Below, piece by piece: positions 1 to 9,044 of a stretch of DNA of 64,000 bases. A model generated the notes under the pieces. That model did no database searches. It worked only from the letters and a program-made list of their open reading frames with translations, and was not told the DNA's origin. How positions within the stretch are numbered: position 1 is the stretch's first letter; the number at the start of each line of letters is the position of its first letter. A program made the translations under genes and the position numbers. The DNA comes from Gillisella vitis (lineage in GTDB: Bacteria > Pseudomonadota > Alphaproteobacteria > Rhizobiales > Rhizobiaceae): positions 1-64,000 of the forward strand of contig NZ_JACHLU010000008.1 of NCBI RefSeq assembly GCF_014204625.1, read 5' to 3'.

Positions 1-96
1 TATGTATAATTGGCATCGGCCGCATGGTGGTCTAAAATCGCAAACACCAATCAGTCGCCTCGGACTGAACAGGGACAACGTATTGAGGCTCCACAG

Positions 97-1329
97 CTAG
101 CCTCCATTGGCAAGCAATGGCTGGCGATATTGCTTGACCGCCTCAACAAGCAGGCGCACCAGCTTTTTACGCCAGACAGGGTCAGACAGCAGTTTCTCAT
201 CGTCTTTATTGGACAAAAAGCCCATTTCAAGCAAAATGGATGGTATATCCTGTGCCTGCAACACACGAAAGCCTGCATAGCGATGCGGATTGTTGATCAG
301 TTTGACCTGACCTGAAAATTGATCCACCACGGCTTTCGCCATGGAAATCGAGAAAGCCTGCGTCTCTCGCCGCGTCAGATCCTGCAAAATATCAGAGACC
401 TCATGCTGTGCCTGCGGTGCATCTACCCCACCCACTTCGTCCGACTGGTTTTCACGCGCGGCCGCAGCTTCGGCAAGGCGGTCCGAGGATTTGTCTGAAA
501 TGGTATAGACCGTCGCCCCTCGAATATCGGACTGATTCAACATATCCGCATGAAGAGAGATGAAAAGATTGGCTCCCTTCTGACGCGCCAAGGTCACCCG
601 CTCCGACAAGGACAGAAACACATCGGAATCGCGCGTCAGAAAAGCCTTTATGCCCGGCTGCCTGTTCAGCTCTGCGGCAAAGGCCCTGGCAAAAGCAAGC
701 GTAATGGTTTTCTCTGCCACATGGGTGATTTTGCCCACGGCCCCGGTATCGATGCCGCCGTGTCCGGCATCCACTGCGATGACAAAATCGGTGGTCGACG
801 GTGGCGGGTCCTGCTCGATACGCGGTGCCTTGCCACTGCTATAGGCATCCGCATTCCACGCCTGAACCGCAACCAGTTTTGCAAACGTATCAGAATCCGT
901 CACTTCAGCTTCGAGGATCAGGCGGTAACCATCACCTTCGTCATTCTTGCGAATATCCGTCAACACCAGCTTGGCCGGACTGCGCGCCGTTAAAACCAGA
1001 CGCGAATGGCTTGCATCAATCGAGCCAAACCGAATATCCCGAAACAGTCCCACTGGGGCCAGCGCCGATGACGCAAACGTGAAATCTGTCGCAGGCAAAT
1101 CCACAACAATCCTGTCCGGATTGCCAATATAACGAACCGAAGCCTGTGGCTTTTCGTGAAAATCCATCACAATGCGGGTTCTGGCATTGTCTCCGGCGAT
1201 GCGGGCCGCAAACGCAACAAGCGGTGTCTCCGCCCTCGCCTGCCCACTGACAACAAGAGACACCACCAGCGTGAACGCCACCCACAGGACAGCAAACAAC
1301 CGTGAACGCCTCAGTCCTGCACACCACAT
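97..1329 (-). CDS. amiC: N-acetylmuramoyl-L-alanine amidase (AmiC type)
   Basis: Periplasmic zinc amidase that cuts the bond between N-acetylmuramic acid and L-alanine in peptidoglycan, mainly for septum splitting. A hydrophobic signal peptide fills roughly residues 10-34 and ends in ARA. An AMIN-like beta domain follows, then an Amidase_3 domain with AVDAGHGG (zinc His), the helix EKTITLAFA, the second His in FISLHADM and the catalytic Glu in SILLEMGFLSN. The frame is open upstream to 1431, but ATG at 1329 is preceded by AGGAT and gives a normal signal peptide, so I use it. A GTG two codons earlier is also possible. It is divergent from rne. About 410 residues, normal for the family. Confidence 0.9.
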   Translation of the reverse strand: MWCAGLRRSRLFAVLWVAFTLVVSLVVSGQARAETPLVAFAARIAGDNARTRIVMDFHEKPQASVRYIGNPDRIVVDLPATDFTFASSALAPVGLFRDIRFGSIDASHSRLVLTARSPAKLVLTDIRKNDEGDGYRLILEAEVTDSDTFAKLVAVQAWNADAYSSGKAPRIEQDPPPSTTDFVIAVDAGHGGIDTGAVGKITHVAEKTITLAFARAFAAELNRQPGIKAFLTRDSDVFLSLSERVTLARQKGANLFISLHADMLNQSDIRGATVYTISDKSSDRLAEAAAARENQSDEVGGVDAPQAQHEVSDILQDLTRRETQAFSISMAKAVVDQFSGQVKLINNPHRYAGFRVLQAQDIPSILLEMGFLSNKDDEKLLSDPVWRKKLVRLLVEAVKQYRQPLLANGG

Positions 1330-2047
1330 TTTCACGATAATCCTGTTTTGAAACGATGAGCCATTGACGTGATTGCCAAAAGAACCGGCAAGCTCATCGC
1401 AGAGCACTCGACACATAAGATTGCACCACACAGCCGCCGAATATTCAAGATTGCACGCACATCCCAGTCGATCCTGAATGGCGGTGTCGTTTTTGCCTCT
1501 TCATGCCGCCATCTGAACCCATCATAATCTCTTACCTCTAATGTATCGGACTTATCAATATTATGACTGGGCAGGCTTTGCCGCTTGCCAATGTGACACA
1601 GACAACATACAACAGAAATAAGGGTTAAAATTGTCGACGGGATAGATTCATCAAGACGGCTGCCAAGCTTATCAGAGCTCGCGCCATTAGTCTGATTTTT
1701 CATCCGCCGCCAAGACAATTCTGGTCCGAAATGAAATCCTGAAGCCGGAGTGTCCGGCAGAATACAGGGTGGGCGACCACCAAACGCTCTTTTGAGCATT
1801 CATTGGGCCTCATAAGGGCCTTTGGCATTATCGCTTTTGTTTTGGTATTTGATGTCGTTGCAGCAGCCTTTGTTTCATGTCTTCAGCCCCCGGGTCTTTA
1901 CAGGCCCAAATGCTGATGGACTGCTGCCAGGAAAAATAGACCAGACGAGAGCACCGATATCCGGCGCATCACTCACGAGATCATACCCGCTTGGCCTCAG
2001 GCCTGCGGCATTCCTCGCCAACGATCGCGCCGAGGAGCAGAGCTTAC
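1330..2047. other. 718-bp divergent intergenic region between amiC and rne
   Basis: This gap must hold the amiC promoter (leftward) and the rne promoter with its leader (rightward). Short frames are open here but have no ribosome site or family resemblance. I could not pick a convincing -35/-10 pair. Long rne leaders are known in other bacteria as targets for RNase E autoregulation, so a long untranslated leader here would not surprise, but that is inference. Confidence 0.5.
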
Positions 2048-5047
2048 ATGGCAGACAAAATGCTTATCGACGCGTCTCACGAGGAAGAGACCCGCGTCGT
2101 CGTCGTACGCGGTAACAGAATTGAAGAATTCGATTTCGAGTCCCAGCACAAGAAACAGATCCGCGGAAATATCTATCTTGCAAAAGTAACGAGGGTAGAG
2201 CCCTCGCTACAGGCCGCCTTTGTTGATTATGGCGGCAATCGCCACGGCTTTTTGGCCTTTGCGGAAATTCATCCTGATTACTATCAGATTCCTCTTGCTG
2301 ATCGTCAGGCCTTACTCCGGGCAGAAGCTGAAGAGCATGGTCGCCACGATGATGGCGATTTCGAGCCGCGTCACGCATCCAGACAGGGTACAGACCCCGC
2401 AGATGCCGACCAGCCAACCATCTCTGATCCGGCAGAATTTGCCAATGAAGCTGAAGAAGTTGCAGGCCTCGCCGCCAGGACATCCTCACAGCCAGGCACT
2501 GAGGTTTCTGCTCCAGTGGATGCCGAGCCGGTCGTAGAGACGGCTGAGGCCGCTGTACCCGAGCCAGAGGCCCAAGCAGCCGTTGGCGAAGAAACTACCG
2601 CTTTGGAAGAAGCACCAAAACCAAAGGCCCGCCGTCCACGCAAGCCACGCAAAAAGGCCGATGCTGTTGAAGCAGCCGCAGATGTCGTTGCCGTCGAAAG
2701 CGACGAAGGTGGTGAAGACGATGGCTCCACGCGCGATACAATCGCTGCCATGGTGGACACGGATTCGATTTCGGAAGACACCGGCAATCGCCGCGATCAC
2801 GATGATGACGACGATGATGATGACGGTGAAAAAGAAATCATCGAATCCGTTGGCGCTGAAGATGCGATGGAGGAAGTTCCAGACCGTGTTCGTCGCACGC
2901 CACGCAAGCAATACCGGATTCAGGAAGTCATCAAGCGTCGGCAGATTCTGCTGGTGCAGGTGGCAAAAGAAGAGCGTGGCAACAAGGGCGCGGCTCTGAC
3001 CACTTATCTTTCGCTGGCTGGCCGTTATTCGGTCCTGATGCCCAACACGGCACGGGGCGGCGGCATTTCGCGCAAGATCACCAGCCCTGCTGACCGCAAG
3101 CGGCTGAAGGAAGTGGCACGCGAGCTTGACGTGCCTTTGGGCATGGGCGTGATCCTGCGAACTGCTGGTGCCAATCGCACCAAGGTTGAGGTCAAGCGTG
3201 ACTTTGAATATTTGATGCGCCTTTGGGAAAATGTGCGTACGCTGACGCTCAGTTCCATGGCTCCGTGTCTGGTTTATGAAGAAGGCTCGTTGATCAAGCG
3301 CTCGATCCGTGACCTGTACAACAAGGACATCAGCGAAATCATCGTCTCTGGCGAAGAAGGCTATCGTGAAGCCAAAGACTTCATGAAAATGCTGATGCCG
3401 AGCCATGCCAAGGTGGTTCAGCCTTACCGTGATATTCATCCGATCTTCTCACGCTCCGGTATTGAAGCCCAGCTCGACCGGATGTTGCAGCCGCAGGTCA
3501 CGTTGAAGTCTGGCGGTTACATCATCATCAACCAGACCGAAGCGCTGGTTTCCATTGATGTGAACTCGGGCCGTTCAACCCGCGAGTATTCTATCGAAGA
3601 CACCGCCGTGCAGACCAATCTGGAGGCTGCGGAAGAAGTGGCGCGTCAGTTGCGCCTGCGCGACCTTGCTGGCCTGATCGTCATCGACTTCATCGACATG
3701 GAAGAAAAGCGCAACAATCGCGCCGTCGAGAAGAAGCTGAAAGATTGTCTGAAGGACGACCGTGCCCGCATTCAGGTTGGCCGTATTTCGCATTTCGGCC
3801 TGCTGGAAATGTCACGCCAGCGCATTCGCGCCAGCGTTCTGGAAAGCACCACACAGGTCTGCCCGCATTGCTCTGGCACGGGCTTGATCCGCTCGCAGTC
3901 TTCTGTCGCGCTGCATGTCTTGCGCGGTATTGAAGAATTCCTGCTGAAAAGCACGGCCCACGACATCATCGTGCGCACGCTGCCAGAAACGGCCCTCTAC
4001 CTGCTGAATCACAAGCGTAGCACGATTGTGGATTACGAAAAGCGCTTTGGCGTCTCGATCATTCTCGATGCCGATGCAAGTGTTGGCCATCAGCATTTTG
4101 CCGTGGACAAGGGTGAGCCTGTTGCCAATCCGGTTCGGATTGAAACTCTGTTGCCGCTGATTGCAGAACCGGAAGAAGACGATCCGATCATTGAGATCGA
4201 AGAAGACGAAGATGAGGCCGTTGTTGAAACGGTTGCCAAGGCACCTGTCGCCGAGGGCAATGGTGAAGACGGTGCCAACCGCAAGCGCAAGCGTCGTCGT
4301 CGTCGTCGCGGCAAAAACGGTAATGGGTCTCAGGACGATTCGAACGCCGCATCCATGCAGGATGATGAAGGCGAGTTCGAAGGCGATGATGACGCTGAAG
4401 ACACGGCAGAAGAGCCCGCTGAAGGCGTAGAAACCGCTCAAGATGGCAATAGTGAGAGCCAGCGCCGCAAGCGTCGCCGCCGCGGCAAACGGGGTGGTCG
4501 TCGTGGGCGCGATGAAAATGGCGTCAGCGCTGATGCAGAAACATCAGAGGATGGCGAAGGTTCTGAGAGCGAAGAGGCTGGCAATACCGAGACGCCGGAT
4601 GCAACTCCCGTCACCGCTGAGGCTGCTGTTGAAACCGTTGTATCGGCTCCTGTGGCAGTTGACGTTGCCCCTGCCGACGACAAGGTGGCAGCCAAGCCGC
4701 GCCGTGCACGCAAGCCAAAGGCAACAGCCAAGGCCGAGCCTGCGGAAGACACCGCCTCGGAAACTGTTGTGGCCGAGCCCGTTGTCGAAACTCCGGTTGC
4801 GGCAGCGCCAGTTGAAGCTGTGGTTGAGGCCAAAGTTGAAACCGTGCCAGAACTTGCTACGCCCGTCATCGAAACGGTCGCAGCACCTGCTGGCAATGAT
4901 ATTGCGCCAGACGCAGAAAAGCCGGTTCGTGCCAACCGCGAATCCAACGTCAGCTTTTCTGAGCCGGTGGTGACCTCGGTGACCAACTCAGACGAAGCAC
5001 CAAAGCCCAAGAAGGGTGGTTGGTGGACAAAGCGCGGCTTCCTGTAA
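2048..5047 (+). CDS. rne: Ribonuclease E (Rne/Rng family)
   Basis: Endoribonuclease that starts mRNA decay and processes rRNA and tRNA precursors, and scaffolds the degradosome. It is 999 residues from ATG 2048, which has GAGGAG about 10 bases upstream. The S1 RNA-binding domain begins near residue 38 (RGNIYLAKVTRVEPSLQAAF) but is interrupted at about residues 100-285 by an acidic and Ala/Pro/Lys-rich insert with a poly-Asp run. It resumes with YRIQEVIKRRQ. The catalytic DNase I-like part follows (VIDFIDMEE), then the zinc-link CPHC at residues 605-608. The C-terminal third is low complexity, with alternating acidic stretches and two Arg-rich patches, ending in a GGWWTKRGF motif. Split S1 domains are typical of alphaproteobacterial RNase E. 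Confidence 0.97.
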   Translation: MADKMLIDASHEEETRVVVVRGNRIEEFDFESQHKKQIRGNIYLAKVTRVEPSLQAAFVDYGGNRHGFLAFAEIHPDYYQIPLADRQALLRAEAEEHGRHDDGDFEPRHASRQGTDPADADQPTISDPAEFANEAEEVAGLAARTSSQPGTEVSAPVDAEPVVETAEAAVPEPEAQAAVGEETTALEEAPKPKARRPRKPRKKADAVEAAADVVAVESDEGGEDDGSTRDTIAAMVDTDSISEDTGNRRDHDDDDDDDDGEKEIIESVGAEDAMEEVPDRVRRTPRKQYRIQEVIKRRQILLVQVAKEERGNKGAALTTYLSLAGRYSVLMPNTARGGGISRKITSPADRKRLKEVARELDVPLGMGVILRTAGANRTKVEVKRDFEYLMRLWENVRTLTLSSMAPCLVYEEGSLIKRSIRDLYNKDISEIIVSGEEGYREAKDFMKMLMPSHAKVVQPYRDIHPIFSRSGIEAQLDRMLQPQVTLKSGGYIIINQTEALVSIDVNSGRSTREYSIEDTAVQTNLEAAEEVARQLRLRDLAGLIVIDFIDMEEKRNNRAVEKKLKDCLKDDRARIQVGRISHFGLLEMSRQRIRASVLESTTQVCPHCSGTGLIRSQSSVALHVLRGIEEFLLKSTAHDIIVRTLPETALYLLNHKRSTIVDYEKRFGVSIILDADASVGHQHFAVDKGEPVANPVRIETLLPLIAEPEEDDPIIEIEEDEDEAVVETVAKAPVAEGNGEDGANRKRKRRRRRRGKNGNGSQDDSNAASMQDDEGEFEGDDDAEDTAEEPAEGVETAQDGNSESQRRKRRRRGKRGGRRGRDENGVSADAETSEDGEGSESEEAGNTETPDATPVTAEAAVETVVSAPVAVDVAPADDKVAAKPRRARKPKATAKAEPAEDTASETVVAEPVVETPVAAAPVEAVVEAKVETVPELATPVIETVAAPAGNDIAPDAEKPVRANRESNVSFSEPVVTSVTNSDEAPKPKKGGWWTKRGFL

Positions 5048-5068
5048 TATTAAGCTGCATACCCAACA

Positions 5069-5097
5069 AAAACGGCCACGCAGAGCGTGGCCGTTTT
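5069..5097. terminator. Bidirectional intrinsic terminator after rne
   Basis: Perfect 13-base arms (AAAACGGCCACGC and its complement) around the loop AGA. The stem carries A4 on the left and T4 on the right, so it can end rne transcription and also the leftward GNAT gene. Confidence 0.93.
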
Positions 5098-5125
5098 CAT
5101 TTGAAGAGCGATGGATATTTTCGCG

Positions 5126-5674
5126 CTATTTTTCTCTGACTCTTTGCATGATCAAAGTCTCTGCGCCCATATAGTCACCGTCGGCTTTCCAGACATAACC
5201 ATTCTTTTCGGCCACGCGAATGGAAGCACCATGCTGCGGATGAAAAAGACAGACGGTTTGTCCCTGCTCGAAATGAGCGTCTGCCCATTTGAGCACAGCC
5301 GCCACGGCCTCTGTTGCAAGCCCCTTGCCATGGGCATCCGGGACCAATACCCAACCAATTTCCGGAATGCCCTCAATCGAGGGCGTGATGTCACGCTTGA
5401 AGTCAGCCAGTCCGACCTCGCCGAGAAACACTCCCGTTTCACGATCTTCCAACGCCCAATAGCCGAAGGAAAGTATCTGCCAATGGCCGATGTATTGCAG
5501 CAGCCGCGCCCATGACTGCGCACGTGTCGATGGCTTACCGCTGATGTAACGCACCACCCGCTCATCGGCCCACATGGCCGCCATCGCGTCAAAATCATCT
5601 CGCCGGTGTCCGCGCAGGCGCAAACGGGGCGTCTCCAGCAAGGGCACAACATCATGTTCCTTAACCATAGCCAT
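5126..5674 (-). CDS. GNAT N-acetyltransferase (RimJ/RimL-like)
   Basis: Acetyl-CoA dependent N-acetyltransferase of the Acetyltransf_3 type. It opens with ETPRLRLRGHRRDDFDAMAAMW, the usual first strand and helix of RimJ/RimL relatives. The acetyl-CoA loop is seen as VLVPDAHGKGLATEAV, and the late motif HGASIRVAEKNGY is typical. About 182 residues. ATG 5674 has AGAAG upstream; a GTG at 5680 and an ATG at 5668 are alternatives. It faces rne across the shared terminator and is probably monocistronic. The substrate cannot be read from the sequence. Confidence 0.85.
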   Translation of the reverse strand: MAMVKEHDVVPLLETPRLRLRGHRRDDFDAMAAMWADERVVRYISGKPSTRAQSWARLLQYIGHWQILSFGYWALEDRETGVFLGEVGLADFKRDITPSIEGIPEIGWVLVPDAHGKGLATEAVAAVLKWADAHFEQGQTVCLFHPQHGASIRVAEKNGYVWKADGDYMGAETLIMQRVREK

Positions 5675-5790
5675 GCCCACTTCTGAGAAACAGATTCAAG
5701 TCGCTGTCAAATTGATTCACATCGCTCACAATGTGAATCAACACGCTCAAACGACAGATCAGCAAACCGCGCAAACCAATTGATGCAGAA

Positions 5791-6954
5791 TCATAATCCT
5801 GTCAGCCAGTGGGCGATTCGGTCGGTTGCTTCCTGCATTTCGGCAAGCGTGCCAGCATAGGACACACGAAGGGCACGGTGGCCTTCCAGCGGATCAAAAT
5901 CGAGACCGGGGGTTGCGGCGACGTCGGTTTCCACCAGCATTTTTTTGGCAAAAGCCATGCTGTCATTGGTAAATCGACTGACATCCACATAGGCATAAAA
6001 AGCCCCATCCATCGGTGATAGCAAGGACATGCCAATCTGCGGCAGTCGCTGTTGCAAAAAGTCCCGGTTGGCCTTGCAGGCGGCACGGTATCCTTCAAGC
6101 TCATCGCCCGCGGCCAGCGCGGCCGTCGCCGCAATTTGCGACAGTTCCGGCGCTGAAATATAAAGGCTCTGCGCCACGCATTCCACCGTACGCACCAAGG
6201 GCTGAGGCAAAACCATCCAGCCGATACGCCAGCCGGTCATGCGGTAATATTTCGAAAACGAATTGATGACGATGGCGTTGGGCGCGAATTCGACAACACT
6301 CGCCTCCTCTGAGCCATAGGACAATCCATGATAAATTTCATCGGAGATGAACGCTACTTTATGGTCATCGCACCAGAGTGCCAATCGCTTGAGGGCCTCC
6401 CTGCCCGTGACGGTTCCCGTCGGATTGGCGGGGCTTGCCAGCAACACGCCCTTCAGGCGCACACCGGCGGCCCGCGCTTCACGCTCTAAGCTGTCAGGGG
6501 TGAGCGTATAGTCTGTCTCCGGGCCAACCGGCACCTCGATCACCACCAATCCCAGCGCTCTCAAAATATTCCGATAGGCAGGATAGCCTGGCCGCGCAAT
6601 TGCAACCGCATCCCCCACATCGAACAAGCTTAAAAACGCGAGATTGAAACCGGCAGATGAGCCTGTCGTGATCATAATACGCTCAACATCAACTTGCGTG
6701 CCGTGGCGACGGTTATAATAATCGGCCAAACCTCTGCGCAAGTCCACGCGTCCCAAGGCGTCGGTATAGCCAATCTGGCCCGCACGCAGCGCTACCTCGG
6801 CAGCGCGGATGGCCCGCTCAGGTGCGGCAGCACCGGGTTGACCGACCGCAAGCGAGATAACTGGACGGCCCTCAGCCCTCAGGCGATTGGCCTGTGCCAG
6901 AATATCCATGGCATGAAACGGATCGACAGCACTACGATTGGAGAGAATGACCAC
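5791..6954 (-). CDS. PLP-dependent aminotransferase, class I/II
   Basis: Fold-type I aminotransferase of about 387 residues. The Schiff-base lysine lies in NSFSKYYRMTGWRIGW. The cofactor-binding segments TGSSAGFNLAF, SPANPTGTVTG and ISDEIYHGLSY are all present, and RALRVSYAG near the end carries the carboxylate-binding Arg. The frame is open to 7146, but a GTG at 6954 follows AGGAAAGAG at good distance, and the protein then starts directly with LSNRSAVDPFHAMDIL. I therefore prefer it over ATG 7005. The amino-acid substrate is not known; relatives are usually listed as aspartate or pyruvate aminotransferases. Divergent from the DsbA-like gene. Confidence 0.88.
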   Translation of the reverse strand: MVILSNRSAVDPFHAMDILAQANRLRAEGRPVISLAVGQPGAAAPERAIRAAEVALRAGQIGYTDALGRVDLRRGLADYYNRRHGTQVDVERIMITTGSSAGFNLAFLSLFDVGDAVAIARPGYPAYRNILRALGLVVIEVPVGPETDYTLTPDSLEREARAAGVRLKGVLLASPANPTGTVTGREALKRLALWCDDHKVAFISDEIYHGLSYGSEEASVVEFAPNAIVINSFSKYYRMTGWRIGWMVLPQPLVRTVECVAQSLYISAPELSQIAATAALAAGDELEGYRAACKANRDFLQQRLPQIGMSLLSPMDGAFYAYVDVSRFTNDSMAFAKKMLVETDVAATPGLDFDPLEGHRALRVSYAGTLAEMQEATDRIAHWLTGL

Positions 6955-7044
6955 AATAAAACTCTTTCCTGCACTTGAGGGACGCGCGAAACGCCAACAC
7001 TTCATCCAGATTGTGCAACACCTATAAAGCGACAGCGAACCTTT

Positions 7045-7112
7045 GTGCACCATACATGGTGCACGGCGCTGTAGCGCATAATTCCCGAAACCGGAATCAA
7101 TTTCAGGAATAA
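7045..7112. repeat. Palindromic intergenic repeat, first copy
   Basis: The perfect-armed palindrome GTGCACCATACATGGTGCAC (7045-7064) runs straight into GGCGCTGTA, then GCATAAT and a second inverted pair (CCGAAACCGG, then GAATCAATTTCAGGAAT). The same order of elements is seen at 51686-51775. Such short mosaic palindromes are common between genes in Rhizobiaceae. It lies in the divergent gap upstream of the DsbA-like gene. Confidence 0.7.
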
Positions 7113-7209
7113 AATCTTTGATGAAGCGTGATTGCCAGTGATGCAATGGTTAAAGATCAGTATAAAGGCATTCTGAGTTGACGACGTTGCCATTGAAAAA
7201 AGGACTGAC

Positions 7210-7971
7210 ATGAAAACGATTTTTTCGCGCACGGCTCTGGCCGCCCTGTTGATTGCAACGACAGCATTCAGCTCAACAGCCTTTGCCCTTGATGACAAGC
7301 AGAAACAGGAGATCGGAGCGTTCATCAAGGAATATCTGATTGCCCATCCCGAGGTGCTGCTGGACGTGCAGGACGCCCTGCAAAAGAAACAGGACGAGGC
7401 CAGAGCCGCGCAGACAACGGCTGCCGTTACAGACAATAGCCAGGAGATTTTCCATTCCACGGCCGATGTGACACTGGGCAATCCAAAGGGTGACGTTTCC
7501 GTTGTCGAATTTTTTGATTACAACTGTGGATACTGTCGCCACGCATTGCCCGATATGGAGACCATGCTGAAAAATGACAAAAATCTTCGATTTGTGCTTA
7601 AAGAATTACCAATACTGGGACCAGATTCGGTGGCAGCGCACCGAGTTTCCGATGCATTTCGACAGATTTCCCCTGAAAAATACGGGGCCTATTTCAGAGC
7701 CATTCTCGGTGGCGGCACCCGTGCAACAGAGCGCAGTGCCATTGATGATGCGGCCGCTTTTGGTGTTTCGGAATCTGATTTGCGCAAGGTTATGGCGGGT
7801 ACCACCAGCGATGCTAATTTAAAGAAAACCTATATTTTGGCACAAAAACTGGCCATTACCGGCACGCCAGCCTATGTCATCGGTGATGAGGTCATTTCTG
7901 GGGCAATTGGCGCAGAAGCCTTGCAGCAAAAAGTTGCCAATGTTCGCGCCTGCGGCAAGACCTCCTGTTAA
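7210..7971 (+). CDS. DsbA family periplasmic thiol-disulfide oxidoreductase
   Basis: Secreted thioredoxin-fold protein of 253 residues, resembling the DsbA/Com1 group (27-kDa outer-membrane-protein-like). A signal peptide runs to about residue 26 (SSTAFA). A short helical N-domain (EIGAFIKEYLIAHPEVLLDVQDAL) precedes the thioredoxin domain. The redox pair is C106-G-Y-C109, and the cis-proline loop is TGTP with P220. ATG 7210 has AAAGGA at good spacing. Likely forms or reshuffles disulfides in the periplasm. No Dsb partner gene is beside it. Confidence 0.9.
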   Translation: MKTIFSRTALAALLIATTAFSSTAFALDDKQKQEIGAFIKEYLIAHPEVLLDVQDALQKKQDEARAAQTTAAVTDNSQEIFHSTADVTLGNPKGDVSVVEFFDYNCGYCRHALPDMETMLKNDKNLRFVLKELPILGPDSVAAHRVSDAFRQISPEKYGAYFRAILGGGTRATERSAIDDAAAFGVSESDLRKVMAGTTSDANLKKTYILAQKLAITGTPAYVIGDEVISGAIGAEALQQKVANVRACGKTSC

Positions 7972-8097
7972 TCATGCCAGATTGCCGTAAAACAATGCCA
8001 ATTTATCCATGAAGCTTTGGCCTGCCTGTGTGAGGGGGCTTTTCCTCAAACGCATGGCGGTCTATAGGGAGCGGTCGAAAATGCGACGGAACGATCT

Positions 8098-8535
8098 ATG
8101 AGCAAAACTATTTTCGTGCTGAACGGCCCCAACCTCAACATGCTCGGCAAGCGTGAACCGGGAATCTATGGTGGCAAGACATTGGCCGATATTGAAGCGG
8201 ATTGCTTGCGCTTTGGTGAAACACTCGGCATTACGGTGGATTTTCGCCAGAGCAATCACGAAGGTGTTCTGGTCGACTGGCTGCATGAGGCGGGTGAGAC
8301 TGCGGTTGGCGTGGCGTTGAACGCCGGTGCCTATACCCACACCTCAATCGCACTGCATGATGCCATACGTGCCATTTCCGTTCCCGTCGTTGAACTGCAT
8401 ATTTCCAATGTCCATGCCCGGGAAGAATTCCGGCATACATCCATGATAGCCCCCGCCGCCAAGGGCGTAATCTGTGGCTTTGGGCCGCACTCCTACATCC
8501 TGGCGCTGCAAGCGCTTGACAACCTCACACGATAA
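8098..8535 (+). CDS. aroQ: 3-dehydroquinate dehydratase, type II
   Basis: Third step of the shikimate pathway, converting 3-dehydroquinate to 3-dehydroshikimate by trans elimination; dodecamer in the cytoplasm. 145 residues, the usual length. It shows the signature NGPNLNMLGKREPGIYG with the active-site Tyr and Arg, then QSNHEG, NAGAYTHTSIAL and the catalytic His region HISNVHAREEFR. GGAACG precedes ATG 8098. First gene of a plus-strand run aroQ-accB-accC-aat; aroQ beside accBC is common in proteobacteria. Confidence 0.97.
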   Translation: MSKTIFVLNGPNLNMLGKREPGIYGGKTLADIEADCLRFGETLGITVDFRQSNHEGVLVDWLHEAGETAVGVALNAGAYTHTSIALHDAIRAISVPVVELHISNVHAREEFRHTSMIAPAAKGVICGFGPHSYILALQALDNLTR

Positions 8536-8560
8536 AACAAGAAATTCAGGGATAATCTCC

Positions 8561-9040
8561 ATGGCAGACAAGAAATCCGGTATCGATCAGGCGCTCATCC
8601 GCGAACTGGCCAATATTTTGAATGAGACGGACCTCACCGAAATCGAAGTGTCTCAGGACGATGTGAAAATTCGCGTTTCGCGCACTGCACCGCAGCAAAT
8701 GGTGATGCCGCAGATGCAGGCCTATGCACAGGCACCAGCCCCCATGGCTGCTGCTCCCGTTGCAGCTGTCGCGGCAGCCCCTGCCGCGGCACCAGCCCGT
8801 GATCTGTCCAAGGCAATCACCGCCCCGATGGTTGGCACGGTTTACATGGCATCCGCCCCCGGCGCACGCCCGTTCATTGAAGTTGGCACCACAGTCAAGG
8901 AAGGTCAGACGCTTCTGATCATTGAGGCCATGAAGACCATGAACCAGATTCCATCGCCACGGTCGGGTAAGGTCGTCGAAATTCTGGTCAATGATGCAAG
9001 CCCGGTTGAATATGGCGAAGCCATGGTCATTATCGAGTAA
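8561..9040 (+). CDS. accB: Biotin carboxyl carrier protein of acetyl-CoA carboxylase
   Basis: Carries biotin between the biotin carboxylase (AccC) and the carboxyltransferase in the first step of fatty-acid synthesis. 159 residues: an N-terminal dimer region, a flexible Ala/Pro-rich linker at about residues 50-82, and a C-terminal biotinyl domain. The biotinylated lysine is K125 in EAMKTMNQI. The frame is open earlier inside aroQ, but ATG 8561 has AGGGA upstream and gives the expected MADKKSG start. BirA, which would load the biotin, is encoded at 54.3-55.1 kb in this window. Confidence 0.97.
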   Translation: MADKKSGIDQALIRELANILNETDLTEIEVSQDDVKIRVSRTAPQQMVMPQMQAYAQAPAPMAAAPVAAVAAAPAAAPARDLSKAITAPMVGTVYMASAPGARPFIEVGTTVKEGQTLLIIEAMKTMNQIPSPRSGKVVEILVNDASPVEYGEAMVIIE

Positions 9041-9044
9041 GCCC

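Noticed and set aside
1332..1799. 155-codon frame upstream of amiC on the minus strand
   Set aside because: No ribosome site and a composition unlike neighbouring proteins; it lies in the divergent control region.
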